Positions 49,313 to 59,219 of a stretch of DNA of 64,000 nt are shown here, piece by piece. The DNA is from Hyperoodon ampullatus (lineage: Eukaryota > Chordata > Mammalia > Artiodactyla > Ziphiidae): assembly GCA_949752795.1 (NCBI GenBank), contig OX457070.1, positions 31,756,788-31,820,787 of the forward strand. The letters run 5' to 3'. The translations under genes were made by a program, and so were the position numbers. Under the pieces are notes generated by a model. The model saw nothing but the letters and a program-made list of their open reading frames with translations, made no database searches and was not told the origin of the DNA. Position 1 is the stretch's first letter. Each line of letters starts with the position of its first letter.

Positions 49313-49594
49313 CCAAATATATATATCTCTCTATATCTATATCTATATCTATATCTATCTATCTATCTATCTATATATATATATTTTTTTTTGCAGTACG
49401 TGGGCCTCTCACTGTTGTGGCCTCTCCCGTTGCAGAGCACAGGCTCCGGACGCGCAGGCTCAGCGGCCATGGCTCACGGGCCCAGCCGGTCCGCGGCATG
49501 AGGGGTCTTCCTGGACCGGGGCACGAACCCGTGTCCCCTGCATTGGCAGGCGGACTCTCAACCACTGCGCCACCAGGGAAGACCCCAAATATAT
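49313..49594 (-). mobile_element. CHR-2-type SINE with TATC microsatellite tail
   Basis: SINE body about 49390-49584 in reverse: GTACGTGGGCCTCTCACTGTTGTGGCC, the CCGGACGCGCAGGCTCAGCGGCC segment with CpGs intact, GGGGCACGAACCCGTGTCCCC, and CCACCAGGGAAGACC. The tail side holds T9 then (ATCT)n/(AT)n at 49323-49390. The candidate 10-bp TSD CCAAATATAT occurs at 49313-49322 and 49585-49594, which would place the whole microsatellite inside the insertion. Confidence 0.9.
49321..49386. repeat. (TATC)n / (TA)n compound microsatellite
   Basis: Alternating CTATAT and TATC units followed by ATATATAT, adjoining the SINE T-run. Probably polymorphic in length. Confidence 0.9.
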
Positions 49595-50245
49595 TTTTAT
49601 TTAATTCTTTCTGCAACTCATGAAGCAAGTTCCAGTTTTATTCCCATTTTGCAGTAAGGAAATTGACACTTAGAGTTCCCAGTGATTTGTTAATTTAACT
49701 TTACACGTTTAACTGTTATGCTATACTTCCCCAGATAAAACACGCTCTCTGGCTACCCACACTCAGAATCCCTTTACAGAAAGGGTCACCTTTGTATTCC
49801 GACTTTGGTGTTATCAGGCCAGTGTTGCAGCTGTAGGTGATGGCAGGTACAACTCCAGAACTGGCCCTCATCTGGCTCCCTTTTTATCCCAAAGTCACAG
49901 ACACAGGTGGGTAGGGCTTGTGCTAATTCCAGACCTCTAAGTAGATGCTGACGCTACAGAACCACTCCTGAGGGAAGGGTGCACAATGCCTGCTGTTGTG
50001 CTGTCTTTTGGTCAAGATATTGATTTGAACCAAAAAATGCCTTCTTTTTGTGAAAAGTCAGATGTATGAAAATAAAGGACGTATGGAAAATAAAAAGAGA
50101 AGTCACTAAATTCACAGCCCAATCTATTGTTCCTTAGTTGGAGGGACGAAATGGAATCTATATAGTTGGCTATACATTTTTTTCTATTAAAGAAATAAGG
50201 AGCGATATTTTATCTTCTCCTAAATTGTTTTTTCTTCTTCTTTAG

Positions 50246-50394
50246 CGTTTCAGAGCCAGGAAGCAAGATCCATTGGATGATCATAGGTACATAGATGAGG
50301 ATGGAGGACATAGAAATCTGATAAAGGGACCACCCGTTGACCTGTCAGTTATAGATGATTTTCATGGGCCAGCTATTAACATTCCATGGAAAGG
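50246..50394 (+). CDS. Candidate single coding exon of an unidentified gene
   Basis: I do not recognise this protein. A strong acceptor precedes it: a possible branch site TCCTAAAT (about 50217-50224), a long T/C tract, and TTTAG ending at 50245. Only one frame stays open downstream, starting as a full codon at 50246, because the other two frames stop within about 50 bases. The upstream in-frame triplet is the TAG of the acceptor itself. The reading begins RFRARKQDPLDDHRYID, continues through EDGGHRN and KGPPVDLS, and ends near NIPWKG. It is charged and hydrophilic, rich in D, R, G and P, and quite unlike the F/L/S/N-rich chance frames of the window. A donor AAGG|GTACTG at 50394/50395 would give 149 nt (start phase 0, end phase 2). 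If unspliced, the frame stops at 50411-50413. The basic first residues would suit a juxtamembrane cytoplasmic segment, but that is a guess. It could be an internal exon of a large gene, an alternative exon, or chance. Confidence 0.4.
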
Positions 50395-50439
50395 GTACTG
50401 CAGATGTCCCTGAAGGAAACACTGCTCTTGCTCAGTTGT

Positions 50440-50600
50440 CTTTTTTTACTGTTGAGAAAGTTGAAGCCCAGAGAAGTTAAGACCTTTGTCTAGCTTTGCA
50501 CAACAAGTTAATAGCTGAATTAAAGCCTGCTCTTCTCTCTTCAGCATTCATTCAACACATATTATTAAACATTTACTCTGGACCAGGAACTGAGTAAATT
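50440..50600 (-). mobile_element. MIR-like relic followed by L2-like relic
   Basis: TACTGTTGAGAAAGTTGAAGCCCAGAGAAGTTAAGACC and GCACAACAAGTTAATAGCTGAATTAAAGCC (50445-50530) fit an antisense MIR. TTCATTCAACACATATTATTAAACATTTACTCTGGACCAGGAACTGAG (50545-50595) fits an antisense L2 end. Confidence 0.5.
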
Positions 50601-50994
50601 AAATTTGTTATTTACTTCAAACTTTAATTTTAGGAAAAAAAAAGTGTACCTTAAAACTGTAAAGGAAGTTCTCTTTCCTTATTCACCTGTAGCATATCTG
50701 TTCTTTTCCCTGGCTTCTTACATTGAATTTTTCCATATTAGTAATCTATAGAACATTATTCTAAGCCTAGGCTAGAAAGAGCATTTTGGGTTGCAGTGAT
50801 TTAACGAAGTGAATATTTAATGAAAAGTTCCCCACATTTTTATGAGAATGTGCTATTTTGTATTTCATGGTGTTTTTCTGTTTGTTTTAAAGAAGGTTGA
50901 GCAGGGCCCAAAGTGACATTCCTACTGAAGTGAATTTCCATCTTTTTAGTATGACCCACAGTAAGAAATACATTATAGCCTAGCATATGTGTGT

Positions 50995-51048
50995 GTATCT
51001 GTATATACATATATATATATATGCATATATATATATATATATATATAT
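50995..51048. repeat. (TA)n microsatellite with interruptions
   Basis: TGTATATACATATATATATATATGC followed by about ten further TA units. Probably polymorphic. Confidence 0.9.
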
Positions 51049-52589
51049 TTGAAACAAGAAAAGTTTCTTGAAATAATACCCTTGTATGACATAATAAAAA
51101 CAACAAATTTTACACCAAATGTGACTTTATTAATATTTAAATACTACAAGATGTGTCACACAGCCTATTCTCCGCTATTTCTTTTTCTTTCTTTTTAAAA
51201 TTTTTTAAAATGCTAAACAAAGCTCGATAAATTAACCAAAGCAATTTGGGCAAATGCTTCAATTCCCAATTTAATTTTGCTTGTAAAAATACGAAAAGGT
51301 CAGGTGGCTGGTGAATTTTGTCTGGCTCGTTCCTTGATCTCAGATGGAGTCATTTGCCATTCAAATGCTAAGGGTACAATGGGAAATCTGCCCCCAATTT
51401 CTCTTTAGCTTTTAGAGTTCCTGAAATCTAATCCTGTGAGCAACCTTGAGCCTTGCCTCAACCTCTCTGAACTTTCATCACATATGTTAAATGAGGGGGT
51501 AGGTCTACATGACTCTCCTGATCCCTTCCAACTTCAAAGGTCTGTAATTCCACAATATTTTTTATTTGAAACCTGGATACCAGTGAAAACAAAGTCACCT
51601 CAAATGTATTCTAGGCATAAAGTAAGAATTTCTAGAACCACAAATGCATTCCAGTTGAAGTTTCTCTAAAATGTTGACAGATGTGAAGAGAGCATTATCG
51701 AAGGCTTAGTTTTACATTTGCATTCAGATCTGTTGTTTCAATGGGGGCATTTTTATAAAATAAAAATGTGTTACTGCTGTTCTTGGAATTCATCTGGTTC
51801 TACAGTGGATTTAATTAGCGAAAGCACTGGGTACTTATGTGCACTCTGGTTTTTGAGAGGCTTAAACATTGCTGGCTTTAGGGCATCCCAGGGAGAGAGA
51901 GATCCATTTTTTTACTGTCATAGTACGGCTACAGTGTCTCTAGTTGTGCGATGGAATGGTGGTGGCAGCTTTGCCATCTTCGATGCATATTATATGCATT
52001 CTTTAGAGGCATGGGATGGTATTTCAGCTAAGTTTAGTAAGAGTGACCTGGATAATGGCCTGAAGTGAAGCTACCTTTATTGGTTATGTAGCTCAATTGC
52101 CAAAAAGGTGAACTCTTTTTACATTTTCTCCATATATGGCTCTGTGAACATATGAGTGCTCAGATTAGTAAAATAAGGGAATCAACAGAGAGATAGCATT
52201 TATGGAGCTCATAAGGATTTGGTATAGAGAGTTCAGCAGTCAGAGAGGGCTTAGGAAATCTTTATCCTCTCAGTCCAAAAGCAACTGAACTGAAGTTTTA
52301 CGTCAAATTGATTTTATAGAGGATAAAGCCAATGTATTCATTTACAGTGCCATATGGTCTGGAATATTTATGTGAACATGACCTGTGTGTACCCTCACCA
52401 GTAGCAGCCGGCAAGAGAACCCAGATGATAGCTAGCAGGTTGCTGGGTGATGCTGGAATTCCAACAAGGTAACATGAGTGGAGTATTTAATGCCATAGGT
52501 CCGAGGCAGTCTGTGTGTCCACCTCAGAAAGAGGAATTGAAATGCTCCTAGCCTGTTGGCTAAGCCTGCTTTCTTCTAAACAGCAATTG
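51049..52589. other. Unique DNA, no assigned gene
   Basis: The segment 51300-52080 is repeat-free and fairly balanced in composition. A 116-codon frame (51718-52068, +) has no domain and no acceptor in register. An ATGCATA/TATGCAT inverted repeat lies at 51982-51998. No firm function. Confidence 0.45.
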
Positions 52590-52710
52590 GATGCTGGGAA
52601 GAGTACCATCTATCTTTCAGTGTTGCTGTGAAGGACAGAGATTATACACACCTAGCACAGCATCTGGTGCATTATGAAAACATTAGTAAAATGATAGTTA
52701 TTTTAACCTT
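52590..52710 (+). mobile_element. MIR SINE 3' part
   Basis: GTGTTGCTGTGAAGGACAGAGATTATACACACCTAGCACAGCATCTGGTGCATTATGAAAACATTAGTAAAATG resembles the MIR 3' half in sense orientation. Confidence 0.55.
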
Positions 52711-53929
52711 TGTGACATGGCTTTTGCGTCTAAGTACTCTTCTTCCCTTGTGAATGATATTTTCTTTCTTTCTTCTATGACACAGGTGACAATAATGACT
52801 GTGGAAGTTGGCAGAAATTATAGAAATTTGGAAAATTCAGGAATGCAGCAAAAAAGCTAAAAGAATAAGTACAATCTACACAGACAAAAAAACCTTTCGT
52901 TGATATTCTGGTATATCTTCTTCCTTAAAATGTGGCTCCATTGGAAATATAATTCTTTAAAATGGAAGGGCAGAACTTATTTGATGCCGGTAAAAATGAC
53001 TCTATATTCACCCTTTGTTTGGACCCTGACCTAGTTCGTCTGCCCCACAGAAAAGTTTTTCATAATTCAATTCTGCCTTCTCCATCTCTGGCTAATGAAA
53101 AGAAATAATGGGAAATAAAATCTCTGGATCAGGTCTTCAAATAACACTAAGCCAGATAAGTCACTAGCAGGCCAGAAGTGATCTGTGGGGAAAAAATGCT
53201 GGTATTGTTATTTGTGATGTGATTCTTGGTAGCTTGAATCTCAGATCCATAGAATGAAGATGGAGGTGGGGAAGGAATCGGGGGAGGGTAGAAAGAGGTG
53301 GGGGAGGGTAGAAAGAGGTGGAGAAGGGAAAAGAGGACAAGAGAGGTGTTTAGCTTTCATTTGCCTACGTGATACCCGCTGCTTTGTTTATGGATTTGAT
53401 GCTATTCATACAGTCTTTGCAATATTAATTTTTAATTTACGATGCTCATTAGGAGACACTTAAAACAGAACAATTATCATTTATCTTGATATATTATTTA
53501 CTAGGACTGACTGTCATGGTTAGGGGCCCGTGATTAGTGAGAGGGGGATCCAGAAGAACTTCTCAGATGTGCCGGGGGTAAAAGGATAGGAGCTTAGGAA
53601 GCAGTCCTCAAAACCCAAGATCCAAAATTCTGATGTCAAAGTGAAAGCCACATCATCCTAATCAAGACTCAGGAGGCCCCCTCCTAGACAAGCCTGGAAC
53701 AGTACTTAATGAACCTGCAGGATCATATTAATGAGACTCTCTGTTAGGCCACCAGCTCATCAATTATTCATCCAGCTGCATTCCTGATACTTTGCTATCT
53801 TCCTCCTCTTTTTGCGTTGGTGAGATTACTTCTTTTTTAACCCTCCATTTCCTTACCTGGAATGTACACAAAGCCTTCTGTTCTATAGTTCCCTATTCTT
53901 CTGCTCGAACACCATCTCTTCTCAGTACT
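52711..53929. other. Unclassified DNA with a purine-rich tract
   Basis: At 52762-52785 a CT-rich run ends in CACAG, an acceptor-like site, followed by a short frame that stops at 52821-52823. The segment 53254-53350 is purine-rich. No gene can be supported. Confidence 0.45.
53254..53350. repeat. Purine-rich tract with 20-bp tandem duplication
   Basis: GGGGAGGGTAGAAAGAGGTG occurs twice in perfect tandem at 53281-53300 and 53301-53320, within a longer G/A-rich stretch. The 69-codon frame over it is an artefact. Confidence 0.9.
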
Positions 53930-54245
53930 CAGCCAGGATCTCACACATGATGATGGAAATCTGCTAGAGGGGAGTCTAACTTCTGAATCTCAGGAAGTCA
54001 GGGCACGCCTGACTTTCTGCTTCCCTAATACTCAGAGCCTAGTTTTGACAGTGTGCTCATCACATTATGTTATAATTATCAATTTGTGTGTGACTTTTCC
54101 CCCACTGGACTGTGAATTCCTAGAGAACAAAGCTTAAGTTTTATTTATTTTTGTATTTTCATTCCCAACATAATGCCTGACACAAAACAGACACTTCTTA
54201 AATGAGCAAATGAGTGAATGAATGGGTAAATGAATGAACGGATGG
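53930..54245 (+). mobile_element. L2 LINE 3' fragment
   Basis: Sense L2: CCCCACTGGACTGTGAATTCCTAGAGAACAAAGCTTAAG, TTCATTCCCAACATAATGCCTGACACAAAACAGACACTTCTTAAATGAGC, then a GAATGAATGG-type tail. Confidence 0.75.
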
Positions 54246-54959
54246 ATGAATTAGGAGCACTCACTCATGCCTAATATTCAGCCCTGTCTATTTATAGTCA
54301 GGCAGACTGTTAAATGGAGGGCTGAGCACAGCCTGCATGTTTCACAGGAAAATAAACAAAACCAAACAAAACAGAATTGTGCATTTACAATCTGAGTCCT
54401 GCAGGTGAAGATGTGTCTGCAGGCAAATTGGCCAAGTTTGTCTGGTACTCAGTTTTACATATGCCTATTTATTTATTTTTTTAAGAAATAACATTAAATT
54501 TGGACGTGACTCTAGGAACAGATTGTGTTTCGCTAGGATGGACCGTCAAGGTCTAGATGACTAGACAATTGGGAGGAGGCTTTCAATAAGCTTTCAGGAG
54601 AAAGACCAATGAGATTGGGAGGGAGGTTGAAGCGGACAGAAGCCAAGCTCTGGGACTTATCCCCAGAGTCCGTTATTTGGTTCACTCATGCAAAGTCAAG
54701 AGGAAAACCGAGGAAGCCAGTTTCCATTCCTCAGGAAGTGGTTGGTGGCTGTGATGCTGACCAAAGTCATTACCTTACGTAGTGAGAAGAATGGGAGAGG
54801 ACTGTAAATTCTTCCTTTTTGTCCTGGACATAGGATGATGGACAGAAGGGGTGGTACTACTCTAAAGGAAGATTGACAAAACTAGGAAAGGCGGAGATGG
54901 GTGTGAGGAAACGTTGTGACATTCCACCCCCTAGCGATAGCCTCAACCAGTTATAATTA
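54246..54959. other. Unique DNA, no gene seen
   Basis: No gene or confident repeat was recognised. Confidence 0.5.
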
Positions 54960-55125
54960 TTCAAAATACCCAGGCCAGCTTGCAGCTAAGACCCTGCCTC
55001 CCTACCTAAGCCACACTCTCTGCCATGTGTCTACACTCTGCCACCAAAGGAACCTTCCCAAACACCACTTTCATCATGTCACAGCGCCCTGGAGAATCTG
55101 CAATGGCTTTCTGCTGCAAAACCAA
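54960..55125 (+). mobile_element. L2 LINE ORF2 fragment
   Basis: CCTCCCTACCTAAGCCACACTCTCTGCC, AAACACCACTTTCATCATGTCACAGC and AGAATCTGCAATGGCTTTCTGCTG follow part of the sense L2 region. Confidence 0.45.
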
Positions 55126-55489
55126 ACCAAAACACAAAAACACAAATACTAGATAAAAGAGCAAGGATCCAAATTCTCTGAAAGAGTAAAAATGAATAAG
55201 ACATTTATTGACTCAGCTTTGGCTGTAAAGCCAAAGGCAAGTAGTGACTTTGGTCAAATGGATTTTAATTTGTTACATATCAACTAGTCACAATACTACA
55301 GAGTCATATTTAGAGAAATAGTATCTGGAAATCCTCTCCGTAGACCTCTAAGTTGGCTCTTCTTATCAGTGTGCCAGGCTGAGAATAAATTATAAATGTG
55401 CTCAAGCTTTGTTCTTCTTCTTCTTTGGGGGACCTGGTTGGGCTGGGGTTGCTGAGACCCTCAGACTGGTTGCCCTGGATAAGAGAAGG

Positions 55490-55750
55490 CTTATCCATTT
55501 ATCCTTATTCCGTAGATACGGTGATGGACATTTTCCGTCTTCATTTAACATGGCTGAAATCTGAATGTGTTTCCACACCAATATTTCACAAATGCTTTTG
55601 GCCCGATGACTGTGACGAGGTAGTTGTCATGGTCTGACTAACCTTGGTTGCAGCTGTTCATATTGTCCTAATTTTCATTGAGCGATGTACATTTTTGAAC
55701 GGCTTGCACTGGGTTGAGTTTCCCTTAAAGGGTCTTCAATAAAATACATT
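55490..55750. promoter_or_regulatory. Candidate conserved noncoding block (CpG-retaining)
   Basis: Repeat-free and unusually CpG-preserving for an AT-rich desert: CCGTAGATACGGTGATGG (about 55510), GGCCCGATGACTGTGACGAGG (about 55600), TTGAGCGATGTAC (about 55678), TGAACGGC (about 55696). It contains the short palindrome CCGTAGATACGG at 55511-55522. No coding logic. Regulatory function is an inference. Confidence 0.25.
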
Positions 55751-56289
55751 GATTCAGCCCTGGAGAGAAAAAGCTATTCTGTGCACAGAAAGGCATGGAA
55801 ATAGAAAAGTGGATGTAAATGTTGATGAAGCAAAATATGTCCTAGGAGAGATGAACCATCAATGCTTTCTGAGTCTGAGGAAAGTAAGATCCCCGATGCT
55901 TGTCAATAGACGTAGCCCATCAGAAGCTAAGCTAGACAATTACAGGTGGGGGAGATTATTTTTTCATTTTTAGTGGTGTCTAAAATAATGGTGTCTCTTT
56001 CAGTGGCTAGACTTTAGCTTCTAACCATTTTCTGTGTGTGCCATGGTGTGAACCAAATGGAAAACATAGCTTTAAGCTCCTGGATTTTTATTTCTTTCTC
56101 ATTCAAGCTTTCTCATTAAAGAAATAATTTCAGTTCAACTGAAAAACTTTAAAATTATTAGAATGGAGGTGTTGCTTATATTTAAAAAGAGCAGACCCGG
56201 GATTAATTTACTTTTTGTTGTATATTAACTTCCATCTATACAATTTCAGCTTAACTTTACATACTAAGGATAGGATTGAACTGTGGGTC

Positions 56290-56525
56290 CGTGAAGCACG
56301 TCAAGCTCAGGCATTTACATAAGCAATGGGTACTGGATCCAACACTGTCGTTCCACTGGGGACAGTGGGATGCACTCGGGGCGAATGGGACCTTTCTGTG
56401 ATATTTACAATATATTACACACTCCACACTGACTGCATGCGATTAAAAAGGATACAACCTTTCTTATTTGGGGAGGCAAAATTTGACGCTGGCTTCCAAC
56501 TACCACTGACCCCTTTCTGAAAACA
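56290..56525. promoter_or_regulatory. Candidate conserved noncoding block
   Basis: Repeat-free, with retained CpGs (GTGAAGCACGTCAAGC, CACTGTCGTTCCACTGG, CACTCGGGGCGAATGG, CATGCGATTAAAAAGG, TTTGACGCTGG). A 64-codon frame crosses it, but nothing supports coding. The call rests only on texture. Confidence 0.2.
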
Positions 56526-56599
56526 AAGTGGGTCCTTCTGAAAATACAACTTTCCGATGCAAATCAGAAAATCAAATAATTATATGTAGAAAAGAACTT

Positions 56600-56705
56600 G
56601 AAATTATGTAGCTCATTTCGTTCATTTTACAAGTGAGTCATCTAAAGCCCAAATGAAACAGGCACTTGGAATCTCACAGCTGGTTCGTGGCAGTGATTAG
56701 GCCTC
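56600..56705 (-). mobile_element. MIR SINE fragment
   Basis: GTTCATTTTACAAGTGAGTCATCTAAAGCCCAAATG and TCTCACAGCTGGTTCGTGGCAGTG follow the antisense MIR core order. Confidence 0.5.
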
Positions 56706-57049
56706 CTGGCCCTGGCTGGGTGTCCTGCCACTGTCACATACATGTGTCTTGCAAGGAAAATCTTCACATAAACAACATGAGGAACTTTTTGTGTGTGTTG
56801 GTTACGTGTAAAACTTTATTAGATTCAATTCTTCTAAATCTTTGTCTTCTCTGACATTTATTAAGACTTGTCCCTGGTTAGGGACTTCATCATGGGTTTA
56901 AAAGAAGACTCTTCTGTCCCAGAAGTTTTTACTTCTAAGTGATTATAAACGTGGTGATTTTTACCCTCCACCCTCTAAGCCTGTTTCTATTTTTCCAATG
57001 AAAAAAGTCAGCCTGGAAAAATGCTACAATCTCTCTTGGAATTAAAAAT

Positions 57050-57282
57050 GCATCATGGGCTTCCCTGGTGGCGCAGTGGTTGAGAGTCCGTCTGCCGATG
57101 CAGGGGACGTGGGTTCGTGCCCCGGTCTGAGAGGATCCCACGTGCCACGGAGTGGCTGGGCCCATGAGCCATGGTCGCTGAGCCTGCGCGTCTGGAGCCT
57201 GTGCTCCGCAACGCAAGAGGCCACAACAGTGAGAGGCCCGCGTATCGCAAAAAAAAAAAAAAAAAAAAAAAAAAAAGCATCA
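57050..57282 (+). mobile_element. CHR-2-type SINE with A27 tail
   Basis: Body from 57057: GGGCTTCCCTGGTGGCGCAGTGG, GTGGGTTCGTGCCCCGGTC B box, GCCTGCGCGTCTGGAGCC, and AGTGAGAGGCCCGCGTATCGC followed by about 27 A ending at 57276. The short direct repeat GCATCA (57050-57055 and 57277-57282), extended by neighbouring A's, is the likely TSD remnant. The overlapping open frames on both strands are SINE artefacts. Confidence 0.95.
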
Positions 57283-59219
57283 ACACGACACTAACCAAGA
57301 AGACAGAGGTAGGAGGAGAGGTAAGCGAAAGTCATTTCCTCTCCTCCCTGCTCTACTCCCGCCAATGCAATTGACAGTATATCTTACAGAGGCCCCTTAA
57401 CCTGATAAATACATTCTGGATGGAATGATCCACCTTACTGATTTTAGGATATGACATTTAAAGGATTATGAAAAAGAGCAGAGAGGGCTTGTCAATATAT
57501 CATAGACTACAACAAATAGAGGTCAACCTTGCCTTTTTCTTTTTTTTAATGTTTGACTTCCAATGAGGCTTCATAAGGAAAATTGAAAGGAATTTACTTA
57601 CAGTGTTTGGTCTGTGCCTGTACATTTGTGAGTGTCTGTGGCATAACATGCGTGTGTACACACAGACATACACACCTATGAATTTAACATGACATAGACT
57701 TTTATTCCCCCTTAAGGGTTCCTAAAGTCTAAGAAGAAGACCATTGTCTGGTAGCCCCACCAAAGCCTGGGTTAAGCACCTCTCTTCTCTAGATAGAACC
57801 TTACATTTCCTTGGATAGTTGTTCTAAAAAATACTTTTCTCTTGATTGTGTAGTTTATCTAGGGCAAGTGTCAAGTATTTTTTCAGATAAAAAAATGAAA
57901 GGTAAAAAGAACTTAAGAAGAAAAACACAAAGAAGATGAGAGAGAGCGAAAAAGAAGAAACTCTCTTCACTGGAATCAAATAGAGGGGGCATGATATAAT
58001 GGTCTTTCCAAACCACATCTGAAAGCCTGGTGCCTGAACAGGTGACACATGATGGATATGGCACTGAAACCTATGGCCTGAATCACTATAATATAATCAC
58101 TATAATCAGCATCTATCTATCTATCTATTTGTATACCCATTTATCTATAGCAAATCTTCCTCTAAACAATCTATAGAGAAAGGTTATTAGAACGAATAAC
58201 CAATTCTGTAAAAATGATTAGATGCAAATTTCCATTCAAAATAGAAATACCTTATTTTTCTCCACTCTATAACATGAGAAGCTTTTTTATTTTTTTTCTT
58301 AAAAATATTTTGCTGTTTTAAAAATCTTTGAGAAAATACTTTAAAGCATATAGGAAGCAGGACTGTGCAGTGGGGTGAACAGGGGAGAAGAGGTGAGGGG
58401 GGGTGACTTTCAATCCCTAACAGGGATTTATAAGGTAACTTACAGAACCATCACCGGGTGGGCAGTCCTGGGTCTGCGGGTTCTAAACTGTGTGTGTGTG
58501 TTTGGAGGAGAGAGAGGGGTTAAGCTCATTGCTGTCATTTCTTCCAGCTTTAACATTCTGTGGTTCATTTGCTTATCTTGCATAATAGGACCTTTCTGGA
58601 ATATTTATCGTGAATGAAGGTAGGAAAGAATCATTAGATCATAAGAACAAGTGTGAGTTAAAGAAAAAGAATGTGAAATTTATTTCCATTGAAAATCCTA
58701 TTCTGGCCTCCATTACCAGCACATACACTTGCTGAGAAATCAAATTTGTCAACTCTGATTTCCAACTGCTAGCAGAGCATCATATTTTCAAAATGCCATT
58801 TGTAATCATTCTACCTCAATATGGTGAAGCATCAAGTTGAATGTCCGCCCAGGCTTTCTTCTCTTAGCCTTCACGTCTTAGCCATTTAAAGAACACTGGT
58901 TTTGAGAAACAGAGTTACTCTTTCCTCTTGATATTTTTTCTCACAAAATTCAGTTTCTTGGGAAGCTTCTAGAGGGAAAATTCAATCATGAGATGTACCA
59001 TAGAAGAGGGCACCACGCTACTTTTAATATTAACCCCTTTTAATCAGAGGAAGGTCATCGAACTTTTCTGATTTTTGCCTAGGGAAAACTTTCCCCTTAT
59101 TTTTTAACATATCCTTTGGTCTGGTTGGCCAGTAACTCACTTTGTCCCCTTTTTCATTTATTTTCCTGTCTCCTCGTTGAAGCATCTTCTCCCCGGAGTC
59201 TCAGGTTAGAAGTTTTCCC
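57283..59219. other. Unique DNA, no gene seen
   Basis: Contains a short (ATCT)n run at 58109-58128 and a T-rich stretch near 58285-58320. No gene, RNA or confident repeat was recognised. Confidence 0.5.

Larger units (their letters stand above)
49225..49730 (-). mobile_element. MIR relic split by a SINE
   Basis: ATACCATTTATTGAGCAGTAATTATACATCAG (49230-49270) and GTTCCAGTTTTATTCCCATTTTGCAGTAAGGAAATTGACACTTAGAG (49629-49675) are successive parts of an antisense MIR. They are separated by the CHR-2 SINE and its microsatellite. Confidence 0.55.

Noticed and set aside
51718..52068. 116-codon open frame
   Set aside because: No recognisable domain and no acceptor or donor in register. Similar lengths occur by chance elsewhere in the window.
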